From Pseudomonas maumuensis (GTDB taxonomy: Bacteria > Pseudomonadota > Gammaproteobacteria > Pseudomonadales > Pseudomonadaceae), in contig NZ_CP077077.1 in the NCBI RefSeq assembly GCF_019139675.1, forward strand, positions 3,286,001 through 3,350,000: 64,000 nt of DNA. The letters run 5' to 3'. The notes under the pieces are model-generated. The model worked only from the letters and a program-made list of their open reading frames with translations, was not told the DNA's origin and ran no database searches. Position numbers and translations under genes: made by a program. Positions within the stretch are counted from its first letter, which is position 1. Each line of letters opens with the position of its first letter. Of this stretch, positions 1-8,126 are shown one piece after another.

Positions 1-573
1 AGCAACATCCGCATCGTCGAGATCGACGCCGCGCGCCCGGTGGACGGCGCCCTGCCCGGTATCGCGGTCAAGGGCGACGAAGCCTTCGCCGCCTACCCCT
101 GGCTCAACCCGACCAACCTGGGGCGCATGGCCGACGTGGTGGCCAATGACCTCGAGCGCCTCTCGCCAGCGGACAAAGCGAAGATCCAGGCCAACCTGGC
201 CGGCATCAAGCGGCAGATGCTGGAACTGACCGCCAACAGCCAGACGCGCCTGGCCGAGGTCGACAACCTGACCGTGGTCAGCCTGTCCGAACGCCTGGGC
301 TACCTGGCCAGCGGGCTGAACCTGGACGTGGTCGAGCAGGCGCTGCCGGCCGACGACAAGTGGGACGAGGCGGCGCTCAAGGCGCTGGGGGACAACCTCA
401 AGGCCCAGGACGTGGCGTTGGTGCTGCACCATCGCCAGCCGGATGCCAAGGTGGCTGAAACAATCGCTGGCTCGGGCGCCAAGCTGCTGGTGCTAGAGAG
501 CGACGCCGACGATACCGTGGCCGGGCTCAAGGCCAGTGTCGAACAGGTGGTCAAGGCGCTCGGCGACAGCTGA
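1..573 (+). CDS. Periplasmic metal-binding protein of an ABC importer (TroA/ZnuA-type), C-terminal part
   Basis: The frame is open from base 1, so this is the 3' part (190 codons visible) of a longer gene. The residues resemble the C-terminal lobe of TroA-superfamily solute-binding proteins for Zn/Mn: a 'YPWLNPTNLGRMADVVANDL' segment, the long linking helix (DKAKIQANLAGIKRQM), then a second alpha/beta lobe ending in a helix (AGLKASVEQVVKAL). By family knowledge it would deliver a divalent metal to an ABC permease in the periplasm. The signal peptide and the first metal ligands lie upstream of the window. The permease and ATPase are not downstream, because the next gene is convergent. The metal cannot be told from this part. 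Confidence 0.75.
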   Translation, partial: SNIRIVEIDAARPVDGALPGIAVKGDEAFAAYPWLNPTNLGRMADVVANDLERLSPADKAKIQANLAGIKRQMLELTANSQTRLAEVDNLTVVSLSERLGYLASGLNLDVVEQALPADDKWDEAALKALGDNLKAQDVALVLHHRQPDAKVAETIAGSGAKLLVLESDADDTVAGLKASVEQVVKALGDS

Positions 574-580
574 AGCTTTT

Positions 581-605
581 GCAGGAGCGGCGCTGCCGCT
601 CCTGC
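581..605. terminator. Bidirectional hairpin between convergent genes
   Basis: Perfect inverted repeat with an 11-bp stem and 3-nt loop (GCAGGAGCGGC / GCCGCTCCTGC) placed 8 bases after one stop codon and 10 bases before the stop of the convergent gene. There is a short T run upstream (577-580) for the minus direction. The arm sequence recurs at 33802-33848, so it is probably a member of a REP-like repeat family used as a terminator. Confidence 0.7.
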
Positions 606-615
606 ATGAACCACG

Positions 616-1698
616 TCAACGCTTCATGCAACGCTGATAACGCTCATCCACCCTGCCGGCAAACCAGGCCGTAGTCAGCTTGCGGGTAATTTTCGGGCTC
701 TTCAGCTCGATCCCCGGCAGCACCGCCCTTGGCAAGGGCTTGCCGGCCTTTGCTTCGGCCAGGGCGAAGACCTTGCGGTAAAGCTCGGTCTCCTCCAGCG
801 CCAGGTCGTTCTCTTTCTCCAACTGCGCCCTGATCTGCGGATTGCGCAGCCCCAGCTTCGCCCCCAGCTTGCGCGCCGCCTGCTCGGTGGTGCCGGGCAT
901 GATCGCGCCGGGGGCGATCAGGTCGCCGTCGAGCGCCAGCGGCGCCCCACTGGCCCGGCTCAGCGCCGCCTGGAACGCGGCGTTGCGGCTGGCGTACCAA
1001 CCGGCGTTGAAGTCGGCGAAGCGATACAGCTGGCGCTGGTAATGGGTGGGGTAGCCCAGCAGATGGGCTATACCGAAGTACATCCCGCCACGGCGGCTGA
1101 ACACCTCCTGGCGAATGCTGCCCGGATGGTCGTAGGGATAGCCCTTGGCGTGCTGCTCGGCGAAATCCACGCTGACCTGCATCGGCCCGCCGGTGCGTAC
1201 CGGATTCAGCCCACCCAGCAGCGAACGCCCCAGCGGCAGGCCGCCGATCACCTCGTCGTACAGGGCGCTGAGTTGCTTTTCACTGCGCACGGCGAGCAGC
1301 CGTTGCTGGTAGGTCTTGCCGTTGGCCGAAGGCGTGCTCAGGGCGCCGTCGACCAGCAGCCGGGGCACATGCAGCCGCGCCGCCCTACGGTCGATCTCTT
1401 CCCGGGCGATGCGCCCCAGGTTTGGCACTTGAGGGTCGGCATTGAAGGTGGACTCCTGCTCGGTCACTGCCAGCACGGCGCACAGGTTGCTCTTGCTCGG
1501 GCTGATGCCCTGGGCCTGGAACGCCACCTGAATATCCTCGGCCCAGCCCTGACGGTCCTTGACCTGGGCCGGTAGCAGGCGCATGAGCTGGGCGCGGACC
1601 TTGGCCGGGTCGGCCTCCGGCGCCTCATCGCGGCGCCCGGCGCAGCCCTGCAGCAGGCCCAGCCCCAGCAGCCCGAAGGCCAACAGCCGCCCGTTCAG
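616..1698 (-). CDS. DUF1615-type lipoprotein
   Basis: About 360 residues. The N-terminus is a short hydrophobic leader with a lipobox (LGLLQGC), so the mature protein is probably lipid-anchored in the envelope. Body segments such as LAVTEQESTFNADPQVPN and RTGGPMQVSVDFAEQHA fit what I recall of the DUF1615 family, which has no assigned function; the 'EQES' segment resembles the catalytic-Glu region of lysozyme-like folds, but that is inference. The start is uncertain: no ATG or GTG lies near the leader, and candidates are CTG at 1698, overlapping the upstream TGA, or TTG at 1683. The gene overlaps or abuts the isochorismatase gene upstream, so translation is probably coupled. Confidence 0.7.
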   Translation of the reverse strand: MNGRLLAFGLLGLGLLQGCAGRRDEAPEADPAKVRAQLMRLLPAQVKDRQGWAEDIQVAFQAQGISPSKSNLCAVLAVTEQESTFNADPQVPNLGRIAREEIDRRAARLHVPRLLVDGALSTPSANGKTYQQRLLAVRSEKQLSALYDEVIGGLPLGRSLLGGLNPVRTGGPMQVSVDFAEQHAKGYPYDHPGSIRQEVFSRRGGMYFGIAHLLGYPTHYQRQLYRFADFNAGWYASRNAAFQAALSRASGAPLALDGDLIAPGAIMPGTTEQAARKLGAKLGLRNPQIRAQLEKENDLALEETELYRKVFALAEAKAGKPLPRAVLPGIELKSPKITRKLTTAWFAGRVDERYQRCMKR

Positions 1699-2246
1699 GG
1701 TTGCTCCCCCACCAGGTAGGTCTTGCTGATCTGGCGGAACAGCGGATGGCTGGAACTGCCCAGCAATTCGAACAGCACCATCTCGCGGGTGACCACCTGC
1801 GCCCCGGCATCGCGCATGCGCGCCAGGCCCGCCGCCTTGCTGGCCGGGGTGCGGCTGTCGCAGGCATCCTCGACCACGAACACCTGCTTGCCCAAGGCCA
1901 GCAGGCCAAGCACGGTCTGCAGCACGCAGACATGGGTTTCCATGCCACAGACGATGACCTGCTCGCGCGCCATCAGGCTGGGCGGCAGGCATTCGGCAGC
2001 GACACAGGAGAAATGCATTTTCTCGACAATCTCGGCGGCTGGCGCCGCGGCCTTGAGGCCGGCCAGCGTGTGGCCCAGACCCTTGGGGTACTGCTCGGAG
2101 ATCACGGTGGGCAACTCGAGTTCGGCGGTTGCCGCCAGCAGCCAGCGGGCGCGGGCCACGGTGCCCTCGGGATCGCTCATGGCGCCGATGAGCTTTTCCT
2201 GGATATCGACGACCAGCAGCGTGGCCTTGCGAGGATCGATCAGCAT
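1695..2246 (-). CDS. Isochorismatase-family cysteine hydrolase (YcaC-like)
   Basis: 183 residues from the ATG at 2246, chosen because a GAGG ribosome-binding site precedes it; an ATG at 2258 in the same frame overlaps that site. The isochorismatase fold is visible: first-strand Asp (TLLVVDIQEKL), then the cis-peptide/nucleophile loop 'VICGMETHVCVLQTVLGLL' with the catalytic Cys, and 'VVEDACDSRTPASKAAGL'. Family members hydrolyse small amides or isochorismate. The substrate cannot be inferred, and no siderophore or pyrazinamidase context is present. It is translationally linked to the downstream lipoprotein gene. Confidence 0.85.
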   Translation of the reverse strand: MLIDPRKATLLVVDIQEKLIGAMSDPEGTVARARWLLAATAELELPTVISEQYPKGLGHTLAGLKAAAPAAEIVEKMHFSCVAAECLPPSLMAREQVIVCGMETHVCVLQTVLGLLALGKQVFVVEDACDSRTPASKAAGLARMRDAGAQVVTREMVLFELLGSSSHPLFRQISKTYLVGEQP

Positions 2247-2403
2247 TGTCAGCCTCATGCCTGGGAAAAGGCTAGCCTTGCCCAGGCGCGGGATGGAGTC
2301 AATCAGAGCAGCGCCTGGGAACGTTGCCGATCATGATTCCGGCCCAGGAGCCGCCCGTACCTTCGCGACTTCAAAGCCAAATCCAACACGACAACGAGAA
2401 CAT

Positions 2404-2781
2404 TCAGCTCAAACCACCCCAACGCCCCGCCAGGAACAGATAGTCAACCCAGAAAAGCTGGTGCGCCAAGACGATCCCCCAACACACCACCTGGTAGGAA
2501 ACCTTGCGGGTCTTGTGCCGAAACAACTGCTGAGCCAGCAAAGCCCCCGGCCAGCCCCCCAGCAGCTCGCTGGCATGCAACACCTTTTCCGGCGTGCGCC
2601 TGGCCTCGCTCCGCGCCTGCTGTTTGTCCTGCCAGTACAACAACAGGCTGACCAGGCTCACCAGCGGATACATCGCCAGTGGCAACCAATTCCCGCCGCT
2701 CAACCCCATTCTCAGGCCACCGAGCACCGGCAACAGGCACAGCACCACCAGCACCAACGCTTTCAGGCGTGCATTGCGCAT
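2404..2781 (-). CDS. DUF1294 small membrane protein
   Basis: 125 residues with three or four hydrophobic segments: about 8-25 (ALVLVVLCLLPVLGGL), 33-50 (LPLAMYPLVSLVSLLLYW) and 97-117. The motif YWQDKQQARSEARRTPEKVLH followed by 'LLGGWPGALLAQQLFRHKT' is the DUF1294 signature. Many Pseudomonas members carry an N-terminal cold-shock domain; this one does not. The start lies 1 base after the end of uppP on the same strand, so the two are co-transcribed. Function is unknown; location is the inner membrane. Confidence 0.85.
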   Translation of the reverse strand: MRNARLKALVLVVLCLLPVLGGLRMGLSGGNWLPLAMYPLVSLVSLLLYWQDKQQARSEARRTPEKVLHASELLGGWPGALLAQQLFRHKTRKVSYQVVCWGIVLAHQLFWVDYLFLAGRWGGLS

Positions 2782-2782
2782 G

Positions 2783-3613
2783 TCAGCCGTGCGCCGTCGA
2801 CCAGTCGACCCAACCGAACTCCCAGGTCGCCAGGATCAGCAGGCCAAAGGCGATCCGGTACCAGGCGAACACCGCATAGCTATGGTTGGCGATGAACTTG
2901 AGCAGACCGCGCACGGCAATCATGGCGAAGATGAACGAGACCACGAAGCCGATGGCGAACACTGGCAGGTCACCCGGCTGGAACAGATCACGGTACTTGT
3001 ACCCCGAATACACCGCCGCACCGACCATGGTAGGCATGGCCAGGAAGAACGAAAACTCGGTCGCCGCCTTGCGCGAGAGGCCGAACAGCAAGCCGCCGAT
3101 AATGGTCGAGCCGGAACGCGAGGTGCCCGGAATCATCGCCAGGCACTGCACCAGGCCGATCTTCAGCGCATGAGTCCAACGCATGTCGTCGACATGGTCG
3201 ACCTCCACCCGGTGCTGGCGACGCTCGGCCCACAGCATGATCACCCCGCCCACCACCAACGCGGCGGCAACGGTGATGGGGTTGAACAGATACTCGTGGA
3301 TCAGGTCGGCGAACAGCACGCCCAGGATCACCGCCGGGATGAAGGCGATCAGCAGGTTGGCAGTGAAGCGTCGTGCCGGTACCTGCGTAGGCAAGCCCAG
3401 TACCACGTCGAAGATCTTGCGCCGGAATTCCCACACCACCGCCAGGATGGCACCCAGCTGAATGATGATGTTGAACGCCATGGCGCGTTCGCCGCCGAAG
3501 TCGATCAGGTCAGCGACGATAATCTGGTGCCCGGTGCTCGAAATGGGCAGGAACTCCGTCAGCCCCTCGATCACGCCCAGGATGATCGCCTGAAAGGCAC
3601 TCCACAAATCCAT
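2783..3613 (-). CDS. uppP: Undecaprenyl-diphosphatase UppP/BacA
   Basis: 276 residues, the family length. It dephosphorylates undecaprenyl diphosphate at the inner membrane to recycle the lipid carrier for peptidoglycan, and its overproduction confers bacitracin resistance in other species. Both signature loops are present: [14 protein letters not shown] near residues 16-29 and [15 protein letters not shown] around residue 160. About eight hydrophobic helices follow. It is the first gene of a two-gene unit with the DUF1294 gene. Many pseudomonads have more than one uppP, so this may be one of two copies. Confidence 0.95.
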   Translation of the reverse strand: MDLWSAFQAIILGVIEGLTEFLPISSTGHQIIVADLIDFGGERAMAFNIIIQLGAILAVVWEFRRKIFDVVLGLPTQVPARRFTANLLIAFIPAVILGVLFADLIHEYLFNPITVAAALVVGGVIMLWAERRQHRVEVDHVDDMRWTHALKIGLVQCLAMIPGTSRSGSTIIGGLLFGLSRKAATEFSFFLAMPTMVGAAVYSGYKYRDLFQPGDLPVFAIGFVVSFIFAMIAVRGLLKFIANHSYAVFAWYRIAFGLLILATWEFGWVDWSTAHG

Positions 3614-3913
3614 CTTTCCCCCAAGTGCGACGCTGCGCGTGGCAGGCCGCTTGTTTTGATTGAGCTAATTGATACCGCACGCGGCGCGTGCTTTTTACAG
3701 CGACAGGTGCCCCCAAAGCCAGCTGAAAAGCCCAGCTGCCTAAAGGTTTCATCTGGCGCGGCCGAAATCCTAGCAGAGCCTTTGTTTCAAGGCTTGCGTT
3801 ACCTGCAACTGAGGATGTCAAGAACGACGCATTAGCCGTTGGTCGAGTGGGGGCCTGCGACAAAGCATGCTTGGATGCCCTGGATAAAAAGAACAAGACT
3901 GGAGTAACGCATC
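3614..3913. other. Intergenic region between divergent uppP and the chemoreceptor gene
   Basis: About 300 bases without a credible gene. It should hold the two divergent promoters, but I could not call either with confidence. A perfect 7-1-7 palindrome (GCACGCG G CGCGTGC) sits at 3677-3691 and is followed on the plus strand by TTTTTA. It looks like a terminator, yet no plus-strand gene precedes it, so it may instead be an operator or part of the uppP leader. Confidence 0.4.
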
Positions 3914-5548
3914 ATGAAGACCCTGAGGTCGATGTCGATCAGCCGCCGCCTGTGGCTGATCCTGCTGGTGGCCGTGGCCATGCTGCTGGTGCTGGGCCTG
4001 CTGATGCTGCGCCAGATCCATGACGGCCTGTACCAGGCCAAGGCCGAGAAAACCCGTCACGTGGTGCAGACCGCCGCCGGCGTGCTGGCCCATTACCAAG
4101 GCCTGGAGGCCGCCGGCACGCTGACCCGCGAGGCCGCACAGCAGCAGGCCCTGCAAGTGGTGCGCGGGCTGCGCTACGACCAGAACGACTATTTCTGGAT
4201 TAACGACCTGCAACCGAAGATGATCATGCACCCGGCCAACCCCAAGCTCGATGGCCAGGATCTCTCGGCCATCCGCGACCCGGACGGCTTTGCCGTGTTC
4301 AACGAGATGGTCGCCCTGGCCCGCAGCCAGGGCGCGGGGCCCGTGGACTATCGCTGGCCCAAGCCCGGCGCCAGCGAGCCGGTGGCGAAAACCTCGTACA
4401 TCCAGCTGTTCAAGCCCTGGGGCTGGATCATCGGCTCGGGCGTTTACATCGACGACGTGCAGGCCGAATTCGCCCGACAAGTGCGCGACGCGTCGCTGGT
4501 GGGCCTGGGCATCGCCCTGCTGATGGCCCTGCTGGTGATGCTGATCGCCCGCAGCATCGCCCGGCCACTGCGCGAGGCCGTGCAGGCCATGGGCAACATC
4601 GCCAGCGGCGAAAGTGACCTGACCCGGCGCCTGGACACCCATGGCCGCGACGAGATCACCCAACTGGGTGAACACTTCAACCGCTTCAACGGTAAGTTGC
4701 AAGGCGTGATCGGCCAATTGCAGGGCGCGGCCCATGCCCTGGCCGAGTCAGCCAGCCATGTCGGTGACAACGCTGGCTCCGCCCAAGCCCGCAGCGCCCA
4801 GCAATCACTGCAGATGGACCAGGTAGCCACCGCCATCAACGAGGTCTCCTACGCTGTGCATGACGTGGCCAAGCACGCCGAACAGGCCTCCAGCGAGATG
4901 CACAGCGCCCAGACGCAGGTCGGCCACGGCCAACAGGCGATCCATGGCAGCCTGCAGCAGATCGACCGGCTCTCGGCGACCATCGATCAGGCGGTACAGG
5001 TGATCCGCGAACTGGCCAGCCACAGCACCAAGATCGGCGGCGTGCTCGAGGTCATCCGCTCCATCGCCGAGCAGACCAACCTACTCGCCCTCAACGCCGC
5101 CATCGAGGCCGCCCGAGCCGGCGAACAGGGACGCGGCTTCGCCGTGGTCGCCGACGAAGTGCGCCTGCTGGCCCAGCGCTCCGCGCAGTCGACCGCCGAA
5201 ATCCAGACCATGATCGAGCACCTTCAGGGGCAATCCGAAGCGGCGGTGCGGGCCATCGACACCAGCAGCGAAGCCTCGCGCCAGACCGTCGAGCAGGCCC
5301 GCGAGGCCGGCAGCAGCCTGGACGCCATCAACCAGGCGCTGGGCAACCTGGGAGCGCTGAACGCCTCGATCGCCAGCGCCACCCTGCAGCAGTCGCATGT
5401 GGTCGAGGAAATCAACCGCAATGTCACCGAAACCGCGGACCTGTCGCAGCAGACCGCCGAGGCCGCCCGCCAGTCAAGCGACGCCGGAGTGGCGTTGGCA
5501 CGCTTGAGCGAGGAACTGGAACAACTGCTGCGCCAGTTCAGGGTATAG
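3914..5548 (+). CDS. mcpP: Methyl-accepting chemotaxis protein with sCache sensor domain, McpP-like
   Basis: 544 residues. Order: N-terminal membrane helix (about 11-32), periplasmic single-Cache domain (about 35-185, with [17 protein letters not shown] and [15 protein letters not shown]), second membrane helix (about 192-213), HAMP, then the cytoplasmic signalling coiled coil with the conserved hairpin tip ([20 protein letters not shown]). It relays ligand binding to CheA/CheW. From memory, P. putida McpP is an sCache receptor for acetate, propionate, pyruvate and lactate and lies next to a uppP gene, as here, so I assign the name by architecture and synteny. There is no C-terminal CheR-binding pentapeptide (the end is RQFRV). 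Confidence 0.85.
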   Translation: MKTLRSMSISRRLWLILLVAVAMLLVLGLLMLRQIHDGLYQAKAEKTRHVVQTAAGVLAHYQGLEAAGTLTREAAQQQALQVVRGLRYDQNDYFWINDLQPKMIMHPANPKLDGQDLSAIRDPDGFAVFNEMVALARSQGAGPVDYRWPKPGASEPVAKTSYIQLFKPWGWIIGSGVYIDDVQAEFARQVRDASLVGLGIALLMALLVMLIARSIARPLREAVQAMGNIASGESDLTRRLDTHGRDEITQLGEHFNRFNGKLQGVIGQLQGAAHALAESASHVGDNAGSAQARSAQQSLQMDQVATAINEVSYAVHDVAKHAEQASSEMHSAQTQVGHGQQAIHGSLQQIDRLSATIDQAVQVIRELASHSTKIGGVLEVIRSIAEQTNLLALNAAIEAARAGEQGRGFAVVADEVRLLAQRSAQSTAEIQTMIEHLQGQSEAAVRAIDTSSEASRQTVEQAREAGSSLDAINQALGNLGALNASIASATLQQSHVVEEINRNVTETADLSQQTAEAARQSSDAGVALARLSEELEQLLRQFRV

Positions 5549-5555
5549 CCGCGCC

Positions 5556-5589
5556 AAGCGGCGGGCAGGTCCGATGCTGCTCGCCGCTT
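5556..5589 (+). terminator. Hairpin downstream of the chemoreceptor gene
   Basis: A 13-bp stem with one G-T pair (AAGCGGCGGGCAG / CTGCTCGCCGCTT) and an 8-nt loop starting 8 bases after the stop codon. No clear T run follows, so this is a weak or Rho-assisted terminator, or a 3'-end stabiliser. Confidence 0.45.
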
Positions 5590-5646
5590 GAAGCCGGTCG
5601 CTCGAAGCGGTTAGCATCGCGCCCTTTCCCCGCCCAAGGATCGCCG

Positions 5647-6213
5647 ATGTCCGGCCTCGAACTGTTCGCCGCCGCGCTCGGCGTCATCGCCGTCTGGCTC
5701 ACCGTCAAGCAGAACCCCTGGTGCTGGCCGATCGGGTTGGTGATGGTGGTGCTGTACAGCTGGATTTTCTACGAGGTGAAGCTGTACTCGGACATGCTCC
5801 TGCAACTGGTCTACGCCGTGCTGCAGCTGTACGGCTGGTGGCAATGGACCCGCCCGGACCGGGTCGAGGACGCCCGCCAGGTAACCAGCCTGGCCCCCGT
5901 GACGATGCTCAAGGGCCTGGCGATCGGCCTGCTGGGAAGCCTGCTGCTGGGCGCCGCCATGGCCCACTGGACCGACGCCGCCCAGCCCTGGCTCGACGCC
6001 GCGCTTACCGGTTTCAGCCTGGTGGCCCAGCTGTGGATGGCACAGAAGCGCCTGCAATGCTGGGCGCTGTGGGTGGTGCTGGATGTGGTCTTCGTCGGCC
6101 TGTTCCTCTACAAGGGCCTTTACCTCACCGCCGCGTTGTATGCCCTGTTCACCCTGATCGCCGTGCGCGGCTGGCTGGAGTGGCGCCGCGACCCGGCGCT
6201 GGCCGGCGCATGA
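5647..6213 (+). CDS. pnuC: Nicotinamide riboside/mononucleotide transporter PnuC
   Basis: 188 residues with seven hydrophobic segments. The PnuC signature is clear: VWLTVKQNPWCWPIGLVM near the N-terminus and 'YAVLQLYGWWQWTR' (around 60-75). It takes up nicotinamide riboside across the inner membrane, driven by phosphorylation inside the cell. AAGGA lies 6 bases before the ATG. Its stop overlaps the start of the next gene (ATGA), the expected pairing of transporter and trapping kinase. No NAD-related operator was recognised upstream. Confidence 0.93.
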   Translation: MSGLELFAAALGVIAVWLTVKQNPWCWPIGLVMVVLYSWIFYEVKLYSDMLLQLVYAVLQLYGWWQWTRPDRVEDARQVTSLAPVTMLKGLAIGLLGSLLLGAAMAHWTDAAQPWLDAALTGFSLVAQLWMAQKRLQCWALWVVLDVVFVGLFLYKGLYLTAALYALFTLIAVRGWLEWRRDPALAGA

Positions 6214-6761
6214 AAGTCTTGGTGCTGTGCGGCCCGGAGTCCAGCGGCAAGAGCTGGCTGAGCGGCGAGATCCAGGCGCATTTCGGTGGCGTGCTGGTCG
6301 GCGAGTATGTCCGCCACTTCATGGAACGCGAGCAGCGCGATACCTGCTACGCCGATATCCCCACCATCGCTCGTGGCCAGTTGGCCTGGGAGGACCAGGG
6401 CCGGGCGCAGGCACCGGAGTTGCTGATCCTCGACACCCACCTGCTCAGCAACATCCTGTGGAGCCGAGCGCTGTTCGGCGATTGCCCGGCGTGGCTCGAG
6501 CAGGCCATCCAGGCGCGCCATTACGACCTGCACCTGCTGCTGCGCCCCGAGGGCGTCGAATGGATCGGTGACGGGCTGCGCTGCCAGCCCCGGCTGCAAG
6601 AGCGCCAGGTGTTCTTCGATGACAGCCTGGCTTGGTTGCAACGCCACCAACACAACGTGCAGGTGATCGACGGCGATTGGTCACAACGCAGTGCCAAAGT
6701 GTTGAGCGTTGTACAGCGTCTGCTGGACGGAAAATCCCCCACCTGCCCCACCGAATGTTAA
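6210..6761 (+). CDS. NadR-like nicotinamide riboside kinase (P-loop ATPase)
   Basis: 183 residues from the ATG at 6210, overlapping the pnuC stop by four bases. The P-loop is at the N-terminus (CGPESSGKSWLS, residues 7-18), followed by 'VGEYVRHFME' and the Walker-B-like 'LLILDTHLLSNILW', as in the C-terminal ribosylnicotinamide kinase domain of NadR. The nucleotidyltransferase and repressor domains of E. coli NadR are absent. The expected reaction is ATP-dependent phosphorylation of nicotinamide riboside to NMN, trapping the substrate brought in by PnuC. Confidence 0.85.
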   Translation: MKVLVLCGPESSGKSWLSGEIQAHFGGVLVGEYVRHFMEREQRDTCYADIPTIARGQLAWEDQGRAQAPELLILDTHLLSNILWSRALFGDCPAWLEQAIQARHYDLHLLLRPEGVEWIGDGLRCQPRLQERQVFFDDSLAWLQRHQHNVQVIDGDWSQRSAKVLSVVQRLLDGKSPTCPTEC

Positions 6762-7059
6762 GCCGCTGATACACACTGCCGGGCCATGGCCCCCGGATTT
6801 GCGCGTACAACGCCAGATCCGGGGGTAGTGTCACAGCCATGAAACACCCTCGACGAAAACCCGTCAGCGCCCGTCTTCAATGGGCCCGGCACCTCATGGG
6901 TCGAGCCTGTGTCTCAACACTGATACAACAATCCGTTGACGCACCAGCGCTAATGCCACAACTAACTGATTCGAAAGCAATAACAAAAACCGGCACAGCT
7001 TCTGCTCTTCTTCTGGCAACGCGGCCCAGGCCCAACACGCCGAAGAAGGAATTGCCATC
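6762..7059 (+). other. Leader/promoter region of the fap operon
   Basis: About 300 bases. A 9-bp perfect inverted repeat (CCCCCGGAT / ATCCGGGGG, 6790-6798 and 6817-6825, 18-nt loop) lies just after the kinase gene and may terminate it. The rest, 6840-7040, is less GC-rich than the genes and probably holds the fap promoter and binding sites for regulators such as FleQ or AmrZ, which act on fap in other pseudomonads; I could not identify such sites. An 87-codon frame beginning at 6839 overlaps the fapA start and has no recognisable features. Confidence 0.4.
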
Positions 7060-7500
7060 GTGGGGAAACTTGATAAAGGCAACGTCTGTCGTCTCCTGCT
7101 GATCGGATGCGCACTGGGTTCCAGCTTTAGCCTGCCAGCCCAGGCCGATAACGGGCTCGTCATCATTACCCGTGATGTGCAACCGCGCATTGCCACCCGC
7201 GCCCCGATTGTGCCCGATCCCAATCCTGTCACCGTCAATACCAACCCGTCCGCGCACATACTCAAGCAGACCAACGAGCTGAGCGACGGCGACTTCGCCA
7301 ACATCAGCAGCGGCGCAGGCATCAACACGCTGATCACCCAACAGACCAACAACATCGGGGCCAACATCGGCACCCAGACACAACTGCCGAACATTGCCGG
7401 TGGACGAGCCTCGGGCTCGGGCAATGGCATCGCCAACATGGTCAATTCGAACGTCCAGCAAGGTCTGGGCGCCTTGAAGATCCTCAGCGGGGGTCAGTGA
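7060..7500 (+). CDS. fapA: FapA, periplasmic accessory protein of functional amyloid
   Basis: 146 residues. The GTG at 7060 is chosen because AGAAGGA lies 9 bases upstream and because it gives a Sec signal peptide (CRLLLIGCALGSSFSLPAQA). The mature part is Asn/Gln/Thr-rich with FapB/C-like phrases (ANISSGAGINTLITQQTNNIG). FapA is thought to act as a periplasmic chaperone that keeps FapC from polymerising early and influences the fibre composition. It is the first gene of fapABCDEF, with one base between its stop and the fapB start. Confidence 0.85.
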   Translation: MGKLDKGNVCRLLLIGCALGSSFSLPAQADNGLVIITRDVQPRIATRAPIVPDPNPVTVNTNPSAHILKQTNELSDGDFANISSGAGINTLITQQTNNIGANIGTQTQLPNIAGGRASGSGNGIANMVNSNVQQGLGALKILSGGQ

Positions 7501-7501
7501 C

Positions 7502-8074
7502 ATGAAGCATACGCTGCTGATTCTGGCCACGTTGTGCAGTGCATCGGCCTTCGCGCAATCCCCCGTGATCAACAACGCCACCATCGACAGTTCAGGCGCA
7601 CAGTACCAAGGCAACCTGGGCGTCAACCAGGCTGCCGGCGACCAACAGCAGCAGGTCAACGCCCGGGCTATCGCCATCGGCCATGACGCCAACGCCAGCA
7701 CCCAGATCCGCCAACGCTTGCGCACGCATGTCGATCCTTCACTGGATGCTCAGTCCAGCATCCAGGGCAACGCCTTCAGCCATGGCAGCGGCGTTTTAGG
7801 CGTCAACCAGAGCGCCGGCGCCAGCAACCAGCAAGCCAACGCACTGCGCATCAGCGTCAGTACACAACCGCAAAGCATCGACGACAGCGTCCTTCTGCAA
7901 CAGAACGTGGCGCTGATCAACAACTCCGATCCAACCGCCCAGACACCCGGCCATCGCCAGGTCAGCACCAGCGACCAGGCATTCACCGGTAGCCGTGGCG
8001 TGGTGCAGTTGAATCAGAGTGCAGGGGTGGGAAACCGCACGGCCAACACCCTGAGCATCCGGGTCGCAGATTGA
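7502..8074 (+). CDS. fapB: FapB, minor amyloid subunit / nucleator
   Basis: 190 residues with a signal peptide (MKHTLLILATLCSASAFA). Three imperfect amyloid repeats are visible: 'GNLGVNQAAGDQQQQVNARA', 'GVLGVNQSAGASNQQANAL' and 'GVVQLNQSAGVGNRTANTL', separated by polar linkers. This matches FapB, the minor fibre component proposed to nucleate FapC. The C-terminus (TLSIRVAD) carries no cysteine, whereas I recall a CxxC near the end of described FapB/FapC proteins. It is followed by a 52-base gap to fapC. Confidence 0.9.
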   Translation: MKHTLLILATLCSASAFAQSPVINNATIDSSGAQYQGNLGVNQAAGDQQQQVNARAIAIGHDANASTQIRQRLRTHVDPSLDAQSSIQGNAFSHGSGVLGVNQSAGASNQQANALRISVSTQPQSIDDSVLLQQNVALINNSDPTAQTPGHRQVSTSDQAFTGSRGVVQLNQSAGVGNRTANTLSIRVAD

Positions 8075-8126
8075 CCCAAACAGGTAACAACAACACTTAA
8101 CCTAAAACAAAGTACGGAGAACCACC

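Noticed and set aside
6839..7102. Possible 87-residue leader protein before fapA
   Set aside because: It overlaps the well-supported fapA start in another frame and has no recognisable features or clear ribosome-binding site; kept only as a note on the leader region.
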